Translations under genes and position numbers: made by a program
Notes under the pieces: generated by a model
Told to the model about the DNA's origin: nothing
The model's input: the letters and a program-made list of their open reading frames with translations, nothing else
Database searches by the model: none
Part shown: one piece after another, positions 8,544-17,989 of the stretch
Layout: every line of letters starts with the position of its first letter
Numbering within the stretch: position 1 is the first letter of the stretch
NCBI GenBank assembly: GCA_045600905.1
Contig: JAZRYT010000189.1
Span: 83,351-147,350 of the forward strand
Source: F23-D06 sp045600905
Lineage (GTDB): Bacteria > Bacteroidota > Bacteroidia > Bacteroidales > WCHB1-69
DNA length: 64,000 nucleotides
Reading direction: 5' to 3'

Positions 8544-9399
8544 TTACCCAAGATTGAATTCTATTCCGAGTAGCGCCATCGTACCCTGAACGACATACCA
8601 GCTCAAGAACATAGGCAGAAAGGCCAGTAAAGACAACAGCAGGCTGCGGAAATGGAGGATTAGCACGAGCAAGACGAACAAGGAGGAGATTATCAGAACC
8701 ACATTGAAATTGTTATGCACGATGGCCACCATACCATCGGTATAATAAAATGGATCCATTACCAAGGCGTGTGGCAAGGCACAAACTATATCGCTAACAG
8801 AATCAACCGAGGCAGCATCCGTCAACATAGACAAAAAGACGAGATAGTCATCTCCCACTTTTTCTATAAAGTTGGACGACAATTCTTTAGGAATCCAAGG
8901 AGCTTCTAAAATCGATTCCGGTTGATAATCCGCATCCAAAATAGCATAGAAAGGAGTGAGAATTTCAGGGTCAAGATTGCATTTGACTGCGGCAGCGGAT
9001 ATTGATTTTCGGATATTGGAAACATATTCAGGCGTCCATACGACTTCCATGCATCAATATTCTCCTGTTGTTTGCTTAACGGCAAAAAAGCATCCGCCAC
9101 TCCCGAGCACTGCTTGACCAAACCTTCCCGTCGAAGGGAATCCATCACCTGCATCATTCGACGATTATAGGTCAATGCCGAATCAAGATTTTTGGATGAA
9201 GCCGCGTAATACGTGACGGGATAGCCGTTATTGACCTTTTGGTTATATAAATCCTGCGACTTCCGCACGACATCCGACACAAAACCGATGTTATTCAAGT
9301 CATTGTCGAATTTCACCTTGAAAGACAAAAAGACGCAAACCACGCTATAGATTATCAGCACCGCAAGGAGCCAATATTTCTTATCAAGCGGATTTCCAA
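8544..9399 (-). pseudogene. MMPL/RND-type exporter remnant, truncated at both ends and frameshifted
   Basis: Two overlapping frames together give a continuous piece of an MMPL-family lipid/pigment exporter: a membrane helix (KKYWLLAVLIIYSVVCVFLSF), a periplasmic loop, then two further helices ending in MALLGIEFNL. The reading frame shifts once near 9050 (about one base lost after the IDAW codons). The sequence stops abruptly at 8544, where about three more helices would be expected, and at about 9399 the N-terminal half is missing. It is therefore an internal fragment of the C-terminal half. Flanked by the LolA fragment and a GNAT tail, it marks an eroded locus. Confidence 0.75.
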
Positions 9400-9600
9400 C
9401 TGGGCAAAAGAAAAATATATCAGGGGAAAGGGGCCAGTCTGCTTCTCTTGAAGCACGTGATTGAAAGTTGTCACAGGCATAAAATCACAACCGTGAGGAT
9501 GAACCCGCAATTGGAAGAGAACAACAAGGTTCAATCGCTTTTCGACCAATTTGAAGTCAAACCGTTTTTACGAAGACGCAGCTACACTATAACATTATAA
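9391..9600 (+). pseudogene. C-terminal fragment of a GNAT-like acetyltransferase
   Basis: The plus-strand frame open from 9322 to the stop at 9598-9600 ends in LLLLKHVIESCHRHKITTVRMNPQLEENNKVQSLFDQFE followed by KPFLRRRSYTI. The pattern of a helix, an NPxLEEN..VQ segment and a KxxxRRR tail resembles the C-terminus of Bacteroidetes GNAT-family proteins. No start codon or upstream part is present; upstream of about 9391 the strand is antisense to the MMPL remnant. The breakpoint is estimated from where similarity fades. Family assignment is by memory of the motif only. Confidence 0.45.
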
Positions 9601-9610
9601 TATAATGTAT

Positions 9611-9647
9611 TCTAATAATAAAAAAGGGCAGCGAATGCTGCCCTTTT
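9611..9647 (-). terminator. Terminator of the hydrogenase operon
   Basis: Perfect 11-bp stem (9622-9632 with 9637-9647), loop of four. On the minus strand it is followed by a T-rich run ending around 9611, 20 bases past the hydrogenase small-subunit stop. The plus-strand side also carries T's, so it may act on the converging GNAT remnant too. Confidence 0.85.
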
Positions 9648-9666
9648 CATATATGGGGAAATACAA

Positions 9667-10152
9667 TTAGTTTCCTCTGTATTCGTTTACGATGTCTTTC
9701 ACCATAGCGGGAACGAGACGGCCGTAAACTTTACCGTCAACCATTGCAACAGGAGCCAAACCGCAGGCACCTACGCAACGCAAAGAGGTAAGGGAGAATT
9801 CGCCGTTAGCGTCGGTTTCACCAACTTCGATGCCGAGTTCGCTTTTGAAGGCATCGAGGATTTTTTCGCCGCCACGAACGTAGCAAGCAGTACCCATACA
9901 AACAGATACGGGGTGTTTGCCCTTCGGGGTCATGGTGAAGAAAGCGTAGAATGATACAACGCCGAAAACCTTAGCTGTAGGCATGTGCAAACATTCAGCG
10001 ATTAATTCCTGAGCTTCTGCGGGCAGATAACCGAGGAAATCCTGTGTCTGATGCAATACATTGATCAATTCACCGGGATCGTTGTTGAAATTATTACAAA
10101 TAGCAACGATCTTATCATGAGTTTCTTTATTAATTTTAACTGTTATTGCCAT
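9667..10152 (-). CDS. hndA: NuoE-like [2Fe-2S] subunit of electron-bifurcating [FeFe] hydrogenase (HydC/HndA)
   Basis: 161-residue thioredoxin-like ferredoxin subunit, homologous to NuoE of complex I. The four ligands of the [2Fe-2S] cluster are visible in CMGTACYVRGG and CVGACG near the C-terminal half; the N-terminal helical domain with GYLPAEAQELIAE is typical. It passes electrons between the flavin-bearing HydB subunit and the H-cluster subunit. It is the last gene of a four-gene minus-strand operon and is followed by a strong terminator. Confidence 0.93.
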   Translation of the reverse strand: MAITVKINKETHDKIVAICNNFNNDPGELINVLHQTQDFLGYLPAEAQELIAECLHMPTAKVFGVVSFYAFFTMTPKGKHPVSVCMGTACYVRGGEKILDAFKSELGIEVGETDANGEFSLTSLRCVGACGLAPVAMVDGKVYGRLVPAMVKDIVNEYRGN

Positions 10153-10178
10153 AATTTATAATTTTACAGATTAATTAA

Positions 10179-11960
10179 TTATTCAGCCTCCACTTTGATT
10201 TGGTTGTCAAAGTAGTGAGTGTGCAGCAATTCGTGAGAGAGATGACCGCAAGGTTCGCCAAGATATTCTTTGTAGATAGCTTGGATGGACGGATTCTCAT
10301 GAGATTTACGGATCGGCATTTCTCTATCGGCTTGGTAAGTAGCTTCCCAACGAGCTTTGATGATGCTGGAATCGCCATGGTGATAAGGTTGGCCAGCGCC
10401 GTCGATACAGCCACCAGGACAAGCCATAACTTCGATTGCGTGGTACGGGCATTCGCCTTTTTCGATGAGTTCGAGCATCTTACGAGCGTTGCCTAAGCCG
10501 TGTACGATGGCGAGTTTGAGGTCCAAACCGTCTTGTACGTGTACGGTAGCTTCTTTAACGCCTTCGAGGCCACGGAGTTCTTCGAAATCAACTTTCGGGA
10601 GAGTCTTGCCTGTGATAACTTCGTAAGCGGTACGAACAGCAGCTTCCATCACGCCGCCAGTTGCGCCGAAGATAACAGCAGCACCTGTTGATTCGCCGAG
10701 CGGGCTGTCGAATTCAGCATCGGGAAGGTTGTTGAAGTCAATGTTGGCCATCTTGATGAGGCGTGCCAATTCACGAGTGGTGATGGAGTAGTCAACATCA
10801 GGATTTCCGTTCTTAGCGAGTTCTTCACGACCGGTTTCGTATTTCTTAGCAACGCAAGGCATTACGGAAACACAAACCATATCTTCGCGTTTGCAGCCGA
10901 TTTTGTCTGCGAAGTAGTTCTTAGCGATAGCGCCGAACATCTGTTGCGGAGATTTAGCGGTTGAAGGATATTCTCTTAATTGCGGGAAATGTTTTTCATA
11001 GAAGTTAACCCATGCAGGGCAGCAAGAGGTCATCAAAGGAATCTTAACGCTCTTATCGCCAGCAAGATATTTGGTGAGGCGGCCGATCAATTCGGTACCT
11101 TCTTCCATAATGGTCAAGTCGGCAGACCAGTCAGTATCGAACACATAGTCGAAGCCGATAGCCTTGAGGGCTGCGGTGAGTTTCTTGGTTACGATGGAAC
11201 CAGGAGCCATGCCGAATTCTTCGCCGAGAGCAACACGTACAGCAGGAGCAACTTGGACAACCGTCTTCTTGGCAGGATCAGCGATGTCGCGGAGAACCTT
11301 GCCGTTGTTGTCAACTTCTGTAAGAGCGCCAACCGGGCAAACTGCAACACATTGGCCGCAGAATACGCAAGGAGTTTCGGTGAGTTGTTTTTCGAAAGCT
11401 GTAGAAACAACTGCAGGGAAACCACGGTGGATAGCGGAGAGAGCGCCAACGCTTTGGATTTCGTTACACATTGTTTCGCAGCGACGGCACATAACGCACT
11501 TGTTCATATCGCGAACGATAGAAGGTGAAAGTTCTACTTTGTAAGTAGATTGTGTGTGTTCAGCACCTGTGAACGGGTTTTTGCGGATGCCGAAGCGGAT
11601 AGCGAGGTCTTGGAGCTCGCAGTTTCCGCTCTTTGCGCATTGCAAACAATCGTTTGGATGATCGGAAAGAATCAGTTCCAACACGGTTTTGCGAGCGTTG
11701 AGAACGCGCATGGAGTTGGTTCTGACAACCATATCCGGCATACATTCGGTAACGCAGGCAGGAGCGAGGTTACGACGGCCAGCGACTTCCACTACGCAAA
11801 CACGGCAACCACCGGGTTTGTTGTGGAATTTGAAACCTTCCAATTCAAAATGGCAAAGGGTAGGAATATCGATACCCATGCCTTTAGCGGCTTTAAGAAT
11901 AGTGGTACCTCTTGGTACTTCAACTTCTCTATTATCTATTGTTAATTTAATCAAATCCAT
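10179..11960 (-). CDS. hydA: [FeFe] hydrogenase catalytic subunit (HydA/HndD)
   Basis: 593-residue catalytic subunit. N-terminal [2Fe-2S] plant-type domain (cysteines near 36, 52, 55, 69), a His-Cys3 [4Fe-4S] segment (about 80-120), two ferredoxin clusters (CVMCRRCETMC, CVFCGQCVAVCP), then the H-cluster domain with all three signatures: TSCCPAW, MPCVAKKYE and ACPGGCIDGAGQP. The C-terminus has the small-subunit region fused. This is the modular architecture of group A3 enzymes that oxidise NADH and reduced ferredoxin together to make H2. Its neighbours (NuoF-, NuoE- and HndB-like) support bifurcation. The maturase HydF lies at 45.6 kb; HydE and HydG are not in the window. Confidence 0.96.
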   Translation of the reverse strand: MDLIKLTIDNREVEVPRGTTILKAAKGMGIDIPTLCHFELEGFKFHNKPGGCRVCVVEVAGRRNLAPACVTECMPDMVVRTNSMRVLNARKTVLELILSDHPNDCLQCAKSGNCELQDLAIRFGIRKNPFTGAEHTQSTYKVELSPSIVRDMNKCVMCRRCETMCNEIQSVGALSAIHRGFPAVVSTAFEKQLTETPCVFCGQCVAVCPVGALTEVDNNGKVLRDIADPAKKTVVQVAPAVRVALGEEFGMAPGSIVTKKLTAALKAIGFDYVFDTDWSADLTIMEEGTELIGRLTKYLAGDKSVKIPLMTSCCPAWVNFYEKHFPQLREYPSTAKSPQQMFGAIAKNYFADKIGCKREDMVCVSVMPCVAKKYETGREELAKNGNPDVDYSITTRELARLIKMANIDFNNLPDAEFDSPLGESTGAAVIFGATGGVMEAAVRTAYEVITGKTLPKVDFEELRGLEGVKEATVHVQDGLDLKLAIVHGLGNARKMLELIEKGECPYHAIEVMACPGGCIDGAGQPYHHGDSSIIKARWEATYQADREMPIRKSHENPSIQAIYKEYLGEPCGHLSHELLHTHYFDNQIKVEAE

Positions 11961-11975
11961 ATTAATACCCTTTTA

Positions 11976-13769
11976 CTATTTAATACTAATTGCGTTGAAC
12001 TTACATTTTTCAATACAGGTACCGCACTTGATACAAGCGTTTTGATCAATTTCGTGAGGCATCTTGACTGTACCGTGGATAGCGCCGACAGGACAATTGC
12101 GTGCGCAAGCCGTACAACCCTTACATTTTTCAGGATCGATGACATATTGTTTCAGATCCTTGCATTGACCGGCAGGACATTTCTTGTCAACAACGTGAGC
12201 GACGTATTCGTCCCAGAAGTTGTCGATAGTAGAAAGTACAGGGTTCGGGGAAGTTTGACCAAGACCGCAGAGAGCTGTGTCTTTGATAACTTTTGCAAGA
12301 TTCTTGAGTTTTTCAAGATCTTCCATTGTACCTTGTCCCTTCGTGATTTTGTCGAGGATTTCGCAAAGTCTCTTGTTACCGATACGGCAAGGAGAACATT
12401 TACCGCAGGATTCTTCAACGGTGAAGTCGAGGTAGAACTTAGCAACGGAAACCATACAGGAGGTTTCGTCCATAACGATCATACCACCAGAACCCATCAT
12501 AGAGCCTGCTGCCACGAGGTTATCATAGTCGATAGGAGTATCGAGGAATTTTTCTGTCAAGCAACCACCGGAAGGGCCACCCGTTTGAACGGCTTTGAAT
12601 TTGCGTCCGCCTTTGATACCGCCACCGATTTCGTAAATAACTTCGCGAAGTGTGATACCCATCGGGACTTCGATCAAACCAACGTTGTTGATTTGGCCTG
12701 CCAATGCGAACACTTTCGTACCTTTAGATTTTTCTGTACCGATTGAAGAGAACCATTCCCAGCCCTTGTTGATGATAACAGGGATGTTGGCGTATGTTTC
12801 AACGTTGTTCACGTTGGACGGTTTCTTCATATAACCTTCAACTGCAGGGAATGGCGGTTTGAAGGTAGGTTCACCACGTTTGCCTTCCATAGAGTGGATA
12901 AGGGCCGTTTCCTCACCGCAGACGAATGCGCCGGCACCGTAGCGAAGGATGATGTCGAAGTTGAAGTCTGTACCGAAGATGTTTTTGCCGAGCAAGCCAG
13001 CTTCGCGTGCTTGTCCGATAGCGACTTGCAAGCGGTGAATAGCGAGTGGGTATTCTGCACGGATATAGACCAAACCGATGGAAGCACCGATACAGAAACC
13101 GCCGATAGCCATTGCTTCAATGATGGAGTGAGGGTCACCTTCGAGGATGGAACGATCCATAAATGCGCCCGGGTCACCTTCATCGGCATTACAGATGATG
13201 TATTTCTGATCAGCAGCGTTTTTAGCGCAGAGTTCCCATTTCAGACCAGTCGGGAAACCAGCACCACCACGGCCACGCAAACCAGCTTTCTTCAAAAGAT
13301 CGATGGTTGCCTTAGGATCGTTTTGTTCGAGAACGGAAGCGAGAGCTTTGTAACCGTCACGTGCGATATATTCGTCGATGTTTTCAGGATCGATGAAACC
13401 GCAGTTACGCAAAGCGATACGCATTTGTTTTTTGTAGAAACCCATGTGTTTGGAGTCGGAGATGTGCTCCTTGTTTTCAGGGTTCTCATAAAGTAATCTT
13501 TGTACTTTTCTACCTTTAACGATGTGCTCGTCGATGATTTCGCGGCAATCTTCAGGTTTTACCTGGGTGTAGAATGTGTTATCGGGCAGAATCTTAACGA
13601 TCGGGCCCTTTTCGCAGAAACCGAAACAACCGGTGGCGATTACTTGTACGTCGTCGGCAAGATTCTTTTCTGCAAGAATTTGTTCGAAATTAGCTTTGAT
13701 TTTCGGGCTATCTGAAGCTGTACAACCGGTACCGCCGCAGAGCAAAATGTGATATTTGTAATTTGCCAT
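11976..13769 (-). CDS. hndC: NuoF-like NADH/FMN subunit of bifurcating hydrogenase (HydB/HndC)
   Basis: 597 residues. An N-terminal thioredoxin-like [2Fe-2S] domain (CGGTGC and TGCFGFCEKGP, residues about 10-85), a NuoF core with the FMN/NADH glycine-rich motif RGRGGAGFPTG near 165 and a [4Fe-4S] site ESCGKCSPCRIG near 455, and a C-terminal two-cluster ferredoxin (CKGCTACARNCP, CIKCGTCIEKC). This is the flavin subunit where bifurcation takes place in HydABC/Hnd complexes. It lies between hndB- and hydA-like genes with 14- and 15-base gaps. Confidence 0.95.
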   Translation of the reverse strand: MANYKYHILLCGGTGCTASDSPKIKANFEQILAEKNLADDVQVIATGCFGFCEKGPIVKILPDNTFYTQVKPEDCREIIDEHIVKGRKVQRLLYENPENKEHISDSKHMGFYKKQMRIALRNCGFIDPENIDEYIARDGYKALASVLEQNDPKATIDLLKKAGLRGRGGAGFPTGLKWELCAKNAADQKYIICNADEGDPGAFMDRSILEGDPHSIIEAMAIGGFCIGASIGLVYIRAEYPLAIHRLQVAIGQAREAGLLGKNIFGTDFNFDIILRYGAGAFVCGEETALIHSMEGKRGEPTFKPPFPAVEGYMKKPSNVNNVETYANIPVIINKGWEWFSSIGTEKSKGTKVFALAGQINNVGLIEVPMGITLREVIYEIGGGIKGGRKFKAVQTGGPSGGCLTEKFLDTPIDYDNLVAAGSMMGSGGMIVMDETSCMVSVAKFYLDFTVEESCGKCSPCRIGNKRLCEILDKITKGQGTMEDLEKLKNLAKVIKDTALCGLGQTSPNPVLSTIDNFWDEYVAHVVDKKCPAGQCKDLKQYVIDPEKCKGCTACARNCPVGAIHGTVKMPHEIDQNACIKCGTCIEKCKFNAISIK

Positions 13770-13783
13770 TGGAAACCTCCTTA

Positions 13784-14182
13784 TTATTTGTTATCGATTT
13801 TTTCGTAGTTAACAGGAATTACACCTTCCAAAATCTCATCATTCAGGATGTACTTTGTAACGAGTTCCTGACCTTTCTTCACGTCAACGTGACCGAAGAC
13901 GATAGGATCTTGACCCGGTTTTTTAACTTCAACTGTAGGTTCTGCATAGCAATAGCCCATACAGCCAGTTTGTGTTACAACAGCCTTTACATTTTGGTTT
14001 TTGCATTCCTCAATGATAGCTTCCATTGTTTGTTTTGCACCAGAAGCGATACCGCAGGTAGCCATAGCAACCTTGATTTGTACCAGGTTCTCTACGTTGT
14101 CACCTTCTTCACGCAAATCAATCTTGGATTGGAGTTGTTCTCTTCTCTTTTTGAGATCTGCCAATGATTTAATTTTTTCCAT
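13784..14182 (-). CDS. hndB: HndB-like [2Fe-2S] ferredoxin-domain protein
   Basis: 132-residue protein with an N-terminal lysine-rich helix and a thioredoxin-like [2Fe-2S] domain: cysteine in MATCGIASGA near 42 and TGCMGYCYAEP near 76-84. It matches the HndB-type accessory ferredoxin of NADP-reducing/bifurcating hydrogenases and resembles the N-terminal domain of the adjacent NuoF-like protein. It is the first gene of the operon. Its precise electron-transfer step is not established from sequence. Confidence 0.88.
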   Translation of the reverse strand: MEKIKSLADLKKRREQLQSKIDLREEGDNVENLVQIKVAMATCGIASGAKQTMEAIIEECKNQNVKAVVTQTGCMGYCYAEPTVEVKKPGQDPIVFGHVDVKKGQELVTKYILNDEILEGVIPVNYEKIDNK

Positions 14183-14275
14183 ACTTTAATTTTTTAGTAA
14201 GTTGTTGAATTATAGTATAATATATTTCTTTTTTTTGTTTTTTACACAAAAAAACACGGCACCGAAATGCGGGGG

Positions 14276-14283
14276 CAAATGTA
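14276..14283 (-). promoter_or_regulatory. -7 element of the hydrogenase operon promoter
   Basis: The minus strand reads TACATTTG, matching TAnnTTTG, 93 bases before the hndB start. No TTG lies at the usual 19-21 base distance (one is at 15), so the promoter is only partly supported. Confidence 0.45.
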
Positions 14284-14360
14284 GCATAATTTCAATAACA
14301 AACCTATACCAAAAAAGAATAATTTTTCCACATTCACTCTACCCTATTCTGCAAACGAAT

Positions 14361-14396
14361 ACAAAAAAAACGAGCCTCGCACTTGGCGGCTCGTTT
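14361..14396 (-). terminator. Terminator of the exonuclease gene
   Basis: A 9-bp stem (14368-14376 with 14388-14396) and an 11-base loop; on the minus strand it is followed by a run of T's to about 14361. It lies about 30 bases beyond the exonuclease stop. Confidence 0.8.
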
Positions 14397-14427
14397 CATT
14401 TTTTATCGTTAAAAAAAAACTTTTATT

Positions 14428-15255
14428 CTACTGTCTGCCGTATTTCCTTTCCAAACGGACTTCTTTATTAATCTGATCAATCATCTTCTTGGTGTACAGG
14501 GGGAAGTCGGCCTTCATCATCCAATCGTAATAGGCCGGCTCTTTTAGGAAAACAGCTTTCACGGCTTCGTTTTTGTGCTTGCCGAAATTGAAGACTGCCT
14601 CGTCTTTGGTGTTCCAGACGATGTGCCCGGCCATATCCACGTTGCGGTGCTCGCGGGTGAATGCGCTCAGCGCCTTGACATCGCCCACGACAGGCTTGCT
14701 TTTGGCGTGCGTGCGCGGATCGGTGTATTCCACGTTCTCATATCTTTCCAGTTGGGCTTTGAACACCTCGCAGGTGGCTCGCGTGTCCGCACTGGCGTGA
14801 TGGGCTTCGGTCAAATCGCCGCCACAATAGAACTTGTAGGCGGCAATAAGGTTGCGCGGCTCCATCTTGTGGAAAATATTCTGGACATCAACAAGATGGC
14901 GGTTGCGCAAATCAAGATTCTTGCCGATTCTCAAAAATTCCTCTAACAACAAGGGCACGTCAAATTTGTTGGAGTTGAAGCCTGCCAAATCGGCATCTCC
15001 GATGAATGCGAGCAGGTCGTCGGCCAGTTCCGCAAAAGTCGGCTTGTCCGCCACATCCTGGTCGTAAATGCCGTGAATGGCGGAACATTCTTCCGGAATA
15101 TGCACACCCGGATTGACAAGCTCCGTACGTTCGATTTCCGTGCCGTCCGGCATCATTTTAATCAAAGAGATTTCTACTATATGATCTTTCCCGACGTTCA
15201 GGCCGGTGGTCTCCAAATCAAAAAATACTAGTGGTCTCGTGAGATTCAATTTCAT
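14428..15255 (-). CDS. DnaQ-like 3'-5' exonuclease (DEDDh)
   Basis: 275 residues. The exonuclease domain (about 8-175) has ExoI motif FDLETTGL (Asp12, Glu14), ExoII in AGFNSNKFDVPLL and ExoIII HHASADTRAT, giving the DEDDh catalytic set. The C-terminal 90 residues (FNFGKHKNEAVKAVF...YYDWMMKADF) form a small domain found in many Bacteroidetes copies. Similar to the epsilon proofreading subunit but probably a stand-alone nuclease for repair or RNA/DNA trimming. It begins 2 bases after the stop of the T9SS protein gene upstream. Confidence 0.88.
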   Translation of the reverse strand: MKLNLTRPLVFFDLETTGLNVGKDHIVEISLIKMMPDGTEIERTELVNPGVHIPEECSAIHGIYDQDVADKPTFAELADDLLAFIGDADLAGFNSNKFDVPLLLEEFLRIGKNLDLRNRHLVDVQNIFHKMEPRNLIAAYKFYCGGDLTEAHHASADTRATCEVFKAQLERYENVEYTDPRTHAKSKPVVGDVKALSAFTREHRNVDMAGHIVWNTKDEAVFNFGKHKNEAVKAVFLKEPAYYDWMMKADFPLYTKKMIDQINKEVRLERKYGRQ

Positions 15256-15257
15256 AG

Positions 15258-17390
15258 CTATCGTTTTATTATCTTTTCTGTTGAAATGAGTTTGCTGTCT
15301 TTCCAGATCTTAATCAAATACATACCTGGCGAGTATTGGCCTAACCCGATATTATTATCTTCCAAATTGTTCGTTTCCAACAATCTACCATAAATATCAA
15401 ACAATTGATACTGAGCATCGAACATGTCATCCATCTCAACAAAGACTTTGTCGCTGGTAGGATTAGGGTACAATTTGACGGAGACCTTGTCATAATCCAC
15501 CACACCGGAGTGGTCGTAAGCCGCGCCCAAAACCGGGCGTATCATCGGTGCGCCACGATAGAAGGACTCGCGCCAGTCGTTGGAAGTCTTATAGAAGAAA
15601 TGGCCACGTGCGTCATTGTTCTGGTCAAAGCCCAAATTCAGCTGAGTATTGTGCGTCTGCGTGAATCCGACATAAAACGTTCCGGAAACAGGAATTGGTT
15701 CTTCGGGATAGTAATTTACAAAATCCAGAAACTCGTCTGCGAACTGGGGCAACAGGGCGGGCAGTGAATACAGCAATTCACCCGGCTGGCCATCGTTGTC
15801 ACCCCACACTTTCAACGTGAAATAATCGACGTTGTCATCATTCAAGACGCTGTTGAACCACATCCTGACACATCGCAACGTGTCGGGTTGTGCCAACGTG
15901 AACTGCACGGCCACAGATGATTCCGGGTTTCCTTCGGAAGAGAGGAGGCAATAGCCTGCTTCTGCCGTTCCGTCATCGTATGCGTAGTAGTTGTAGAATT
16001 TCTGCTCAAACACGCAAGTGTCGTTTTGGAGCAGTTCGTCATTGGAGCCTTCCATTCTGAAGACGTGCGTGATTTGGAACACCGCACTGTCCTGATTATC
16101 ATACTCGTACGCGAAATCGATGCCGGGTGTGGCGTGATACGAATAAGTATGCAAACCTCCGGTATGATAGGGGGAGGCGTTTTCATAATTTTCCGGAGTG
16201 GCAAATACGTTGCTGCCGTTTTTGCGTACCATATAATGATATGCCGTGTTCTTTCCATTCAAAGAAAGATTGGACAAATCGTTTTGGAAATTGGAGGCCA
16301 TATCCGTGCTGCGATATTGATGCCACGGCATTGACTGATACAATTTCAAAGCAGAGGTCGTCGGGCTAACAAACGTCACATCATTCACATACACATCGTT
16401 ATGTGAGCGGTTCACATCCAACCGGACATAGTCAATATGCCATTGGTCGCAATTGGAGGCCCAGCCCACGATATTATTGCTGCTCCAGGAATCCAAATCT
16501 ATGGAAGCGTAATTTCTGAATCGGAATTGGAAGTTGTTTCTAAAATACTGCGGGTCCGTGATGGGAATCAGCACCTGTTTGAAATATTGCAACGGATTTT
16601 CCGCCAGCCATTCATCGACTTTGCAGCCGTGCGAAGACCACACTCTATTCCAAATATATTCGGGGCCGAAAACGGAATCTCGAGGTATCAGGATGGTTTC
16701 CCCGGCGTAAACGTTGCTTTCAAAGACATAGATGCAACCCGGCATAAAGGGGTTGTCGATGGTATCGCCGGCAATATAGTACTCACCGGGTCCAAGGACA
16801 TACTCTCCATAAAGGAAGCCCGTAAATATTTGATTACCGGTGGCATAGCCGAATTCCAGCACCAATTCGTCATCAAATTCGGGGGCATCTCCTACTCTTT
16901 CCCACTCCACCGCTGGCGAAACGCGGCAACCGCCGCCCGGCTGGAAATAGAAACTGAAATACAGGGAATCAGCCACTTGCATCTGTCTATGCAACGTGAA
17001 ATTGCTATCCAAACGGACCAAGTTAGAGGTCAGCGTATCAGCCGCGAAAGCCTCCCGACTGGCGTGCGCATACATTTTCCCGTCTGCATCTAGGGCATCC
17101 AACGTGGCCACTCCGATAGAGGGCGGGAATACCGGATAGGTGTTGTTCACAAAGGCCTGACGGTCCTGCCACAACTGGCTATTCGGATAGCCGACACCTT
17201 TAGAAAAGTCCTCAACAAAAGGCAGTTTTACAGCGAAAGCGCTTTTCGCTGGTGAAGGAGTCTGCTGGTAAGCTTTCACTAAGTTCGGATTCTGGGTTAA
17301 TCCCGTCACATACTCCTGACCCACCGTTATCAGCGGCAGATACAACATCAAACTCCAAAGGACAAGGATTAATTTGGTATTAAAAGTCAT
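15258..17390 (-). CDS. T9SS type A sorting domain-containing secreted protein
   Basis: 710 residues with an N-terminal signal peptide (about 25 residues) and a C-terminal T9SS type A sorting domain: VKLYPNPTSDKVFVEM, a QLFDIYGRLL strand and the GMYLIKIWKDSKLISTEKIIKR end. The middle is rich in aromatic and Asp/Asn residues and looks like beta-sandwich modules; no catalytic motif is evident. It should cross the outer membrane by the Por/type IX system and be attached or released at the surface. Role unknown. It is followed 2 bases later by the exonuclease gene. Confidence 0.85.
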   Translation of the reverse strand: MTFNTKLILVLWSLMLYLPLITVGQEYVTGLTQNPNLVKAYQQTPSPAKSAFAVKLPFVEDFSKGVGYPNSQLWQDRQAFVNNTYPVFPPSIGVATLDALDADGKMYAHASREAFAADTLTSNLVRLDSNFTLHRQMQVADSLYFSFYFQPGGGCRVSPAVEWERVGDAPEFDDELVLEFGYATGNQIFTGFLYGEYVLGPGEYYIAGDTIDNPFMPGCIYVFESNVYAGETILIPRDSVFGPEYIWNRVWSSHGCKVDEWLAENPLQYFKQVLIPITDPQYFRNNFQFRFRNYASIDLDSWSSNNIVGWASNCDQWHIDYVRLDVNRSHNDVYVNDVTFVSPTTSALKLYQSMPWHQYRSTDMASNFQNDLSNLSLNGKNTAYHYMVRKNGSNVFATPENYENASPYHTGGLHTYSYHATPGIDFAYEYDNQDSAVFQITHVFRMEGSNDELLQNDTCVFEQKFYNYYAYDDGTAEAGYCLLSSEGNPESSVAVQFTLAQPDTLRCVRMWFNSVLNDDNVDYFTLKVWGDNDGQPGELLYSLPALLPQFADEFLDFVNYYPEEPIPVSGTFYVGFTQTHNTQLNLGFDQNNDARGHFFYKTSNDWRESFYRGAPMIRPVLGAAYDHSGVVDYDKVSVKLYPNPTSDKVFVEMDDMFDAQYQLFDIYGRLLETNNLEDNNIGLGQYSPGMYLIKIWKDSKLISTEKIIKR

Positions 17391-17404
17391 AGATTATGTA
17401 AGTT

Positions 17405-17989
17405 TTATTGTTCTGGTTCAACTTCTTCCGTTGTTTCTTCTTCTGGCAGGTCACTGATATCCTTACCTATCACCAGCGTGATTTTTTCACCCATTTTGAT
17501 TTCGGTGCCAGCAGATATGGAATGACCGCGATAGAGGACGTCAAGCACGGCATTTTCATACGGGCTCGGTTTTTCAATCACCTTGTCCAATAGAAGTCCC
17601 TGTGAATCAAGGATGAGTTGTGCCTGGCGAAGGGAAATGTCGTGCAGTTCGGGCATTTTGATGGTAGGCGGCTCGGCGGCGGCCACCGTCAAATACACTT
17701 TTCGACCTTTCTTCACTTTTTCACCGGGAGCAGGATCTTGTTTTAGTACGGTTCCGGCTTCTTTCCCGTTTTCGTACAGATTATCGCTCACCTCAAACAC
17801 AAAGCCTTCGGACTTTCCACGTTGCGTTAGCTCTTGTGCATTTTGGCCTATGAAACTCGGCATTTCAAACTCTCGCCCATGTCTTGTAAACACACGCAAC
17901 AATAATAGTATCAGTAAAATAACTACAAAAGTCCCTACTGCAGCGAGCAAAATGTGGCACCACAATTTATTAGGATCTAATTTTTTCAT
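17405..17989 (-). CDS. PASTA-domain membrane protein
   Basis: 194 residues: a short cytoplasmic N-terminus, one membrane helix (about 12-33), then two PASTA repeats (about 42-108 and 110-176; MPSFIGQNAQEL... and MPELHDISLRQAQL...), and an acidic Glu-rich tail. PASTA domains bind peptidoglycan fragments in kinases and PBPs; here there is no kinase or transpeptidase domain. A minus-strand TATGTTTG element at 18045-18052 may be its -7 promoter. Fourteen bases separate it from the T9SS gene. Confidence 0.88.
   Translation of the reverse strand: MKKLDPNKLWCHILLAAVGTFVVILLILLLLRVFTRHGREFEMPSFIGQNAQELTQRGKSEGFVFEVSDNLYENGKEAGTVLKQDPAPGEKVKKGRKVYLTVAAAEPPTIKMPELHDISLRQAQLILDSQGLLLDKVIEKPSPYENAVLDVLYRGHSISAGTEIKMGEKITLVIGKDISDLPEEETTEEVEPEQ

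Noticed and set aside
9355..9549. 64-residue minus-strand frame beyond the MMPL remnant
   Set aside because: No recognisable family, and the opposite strand carries a plausible GNAT tail over most of it.
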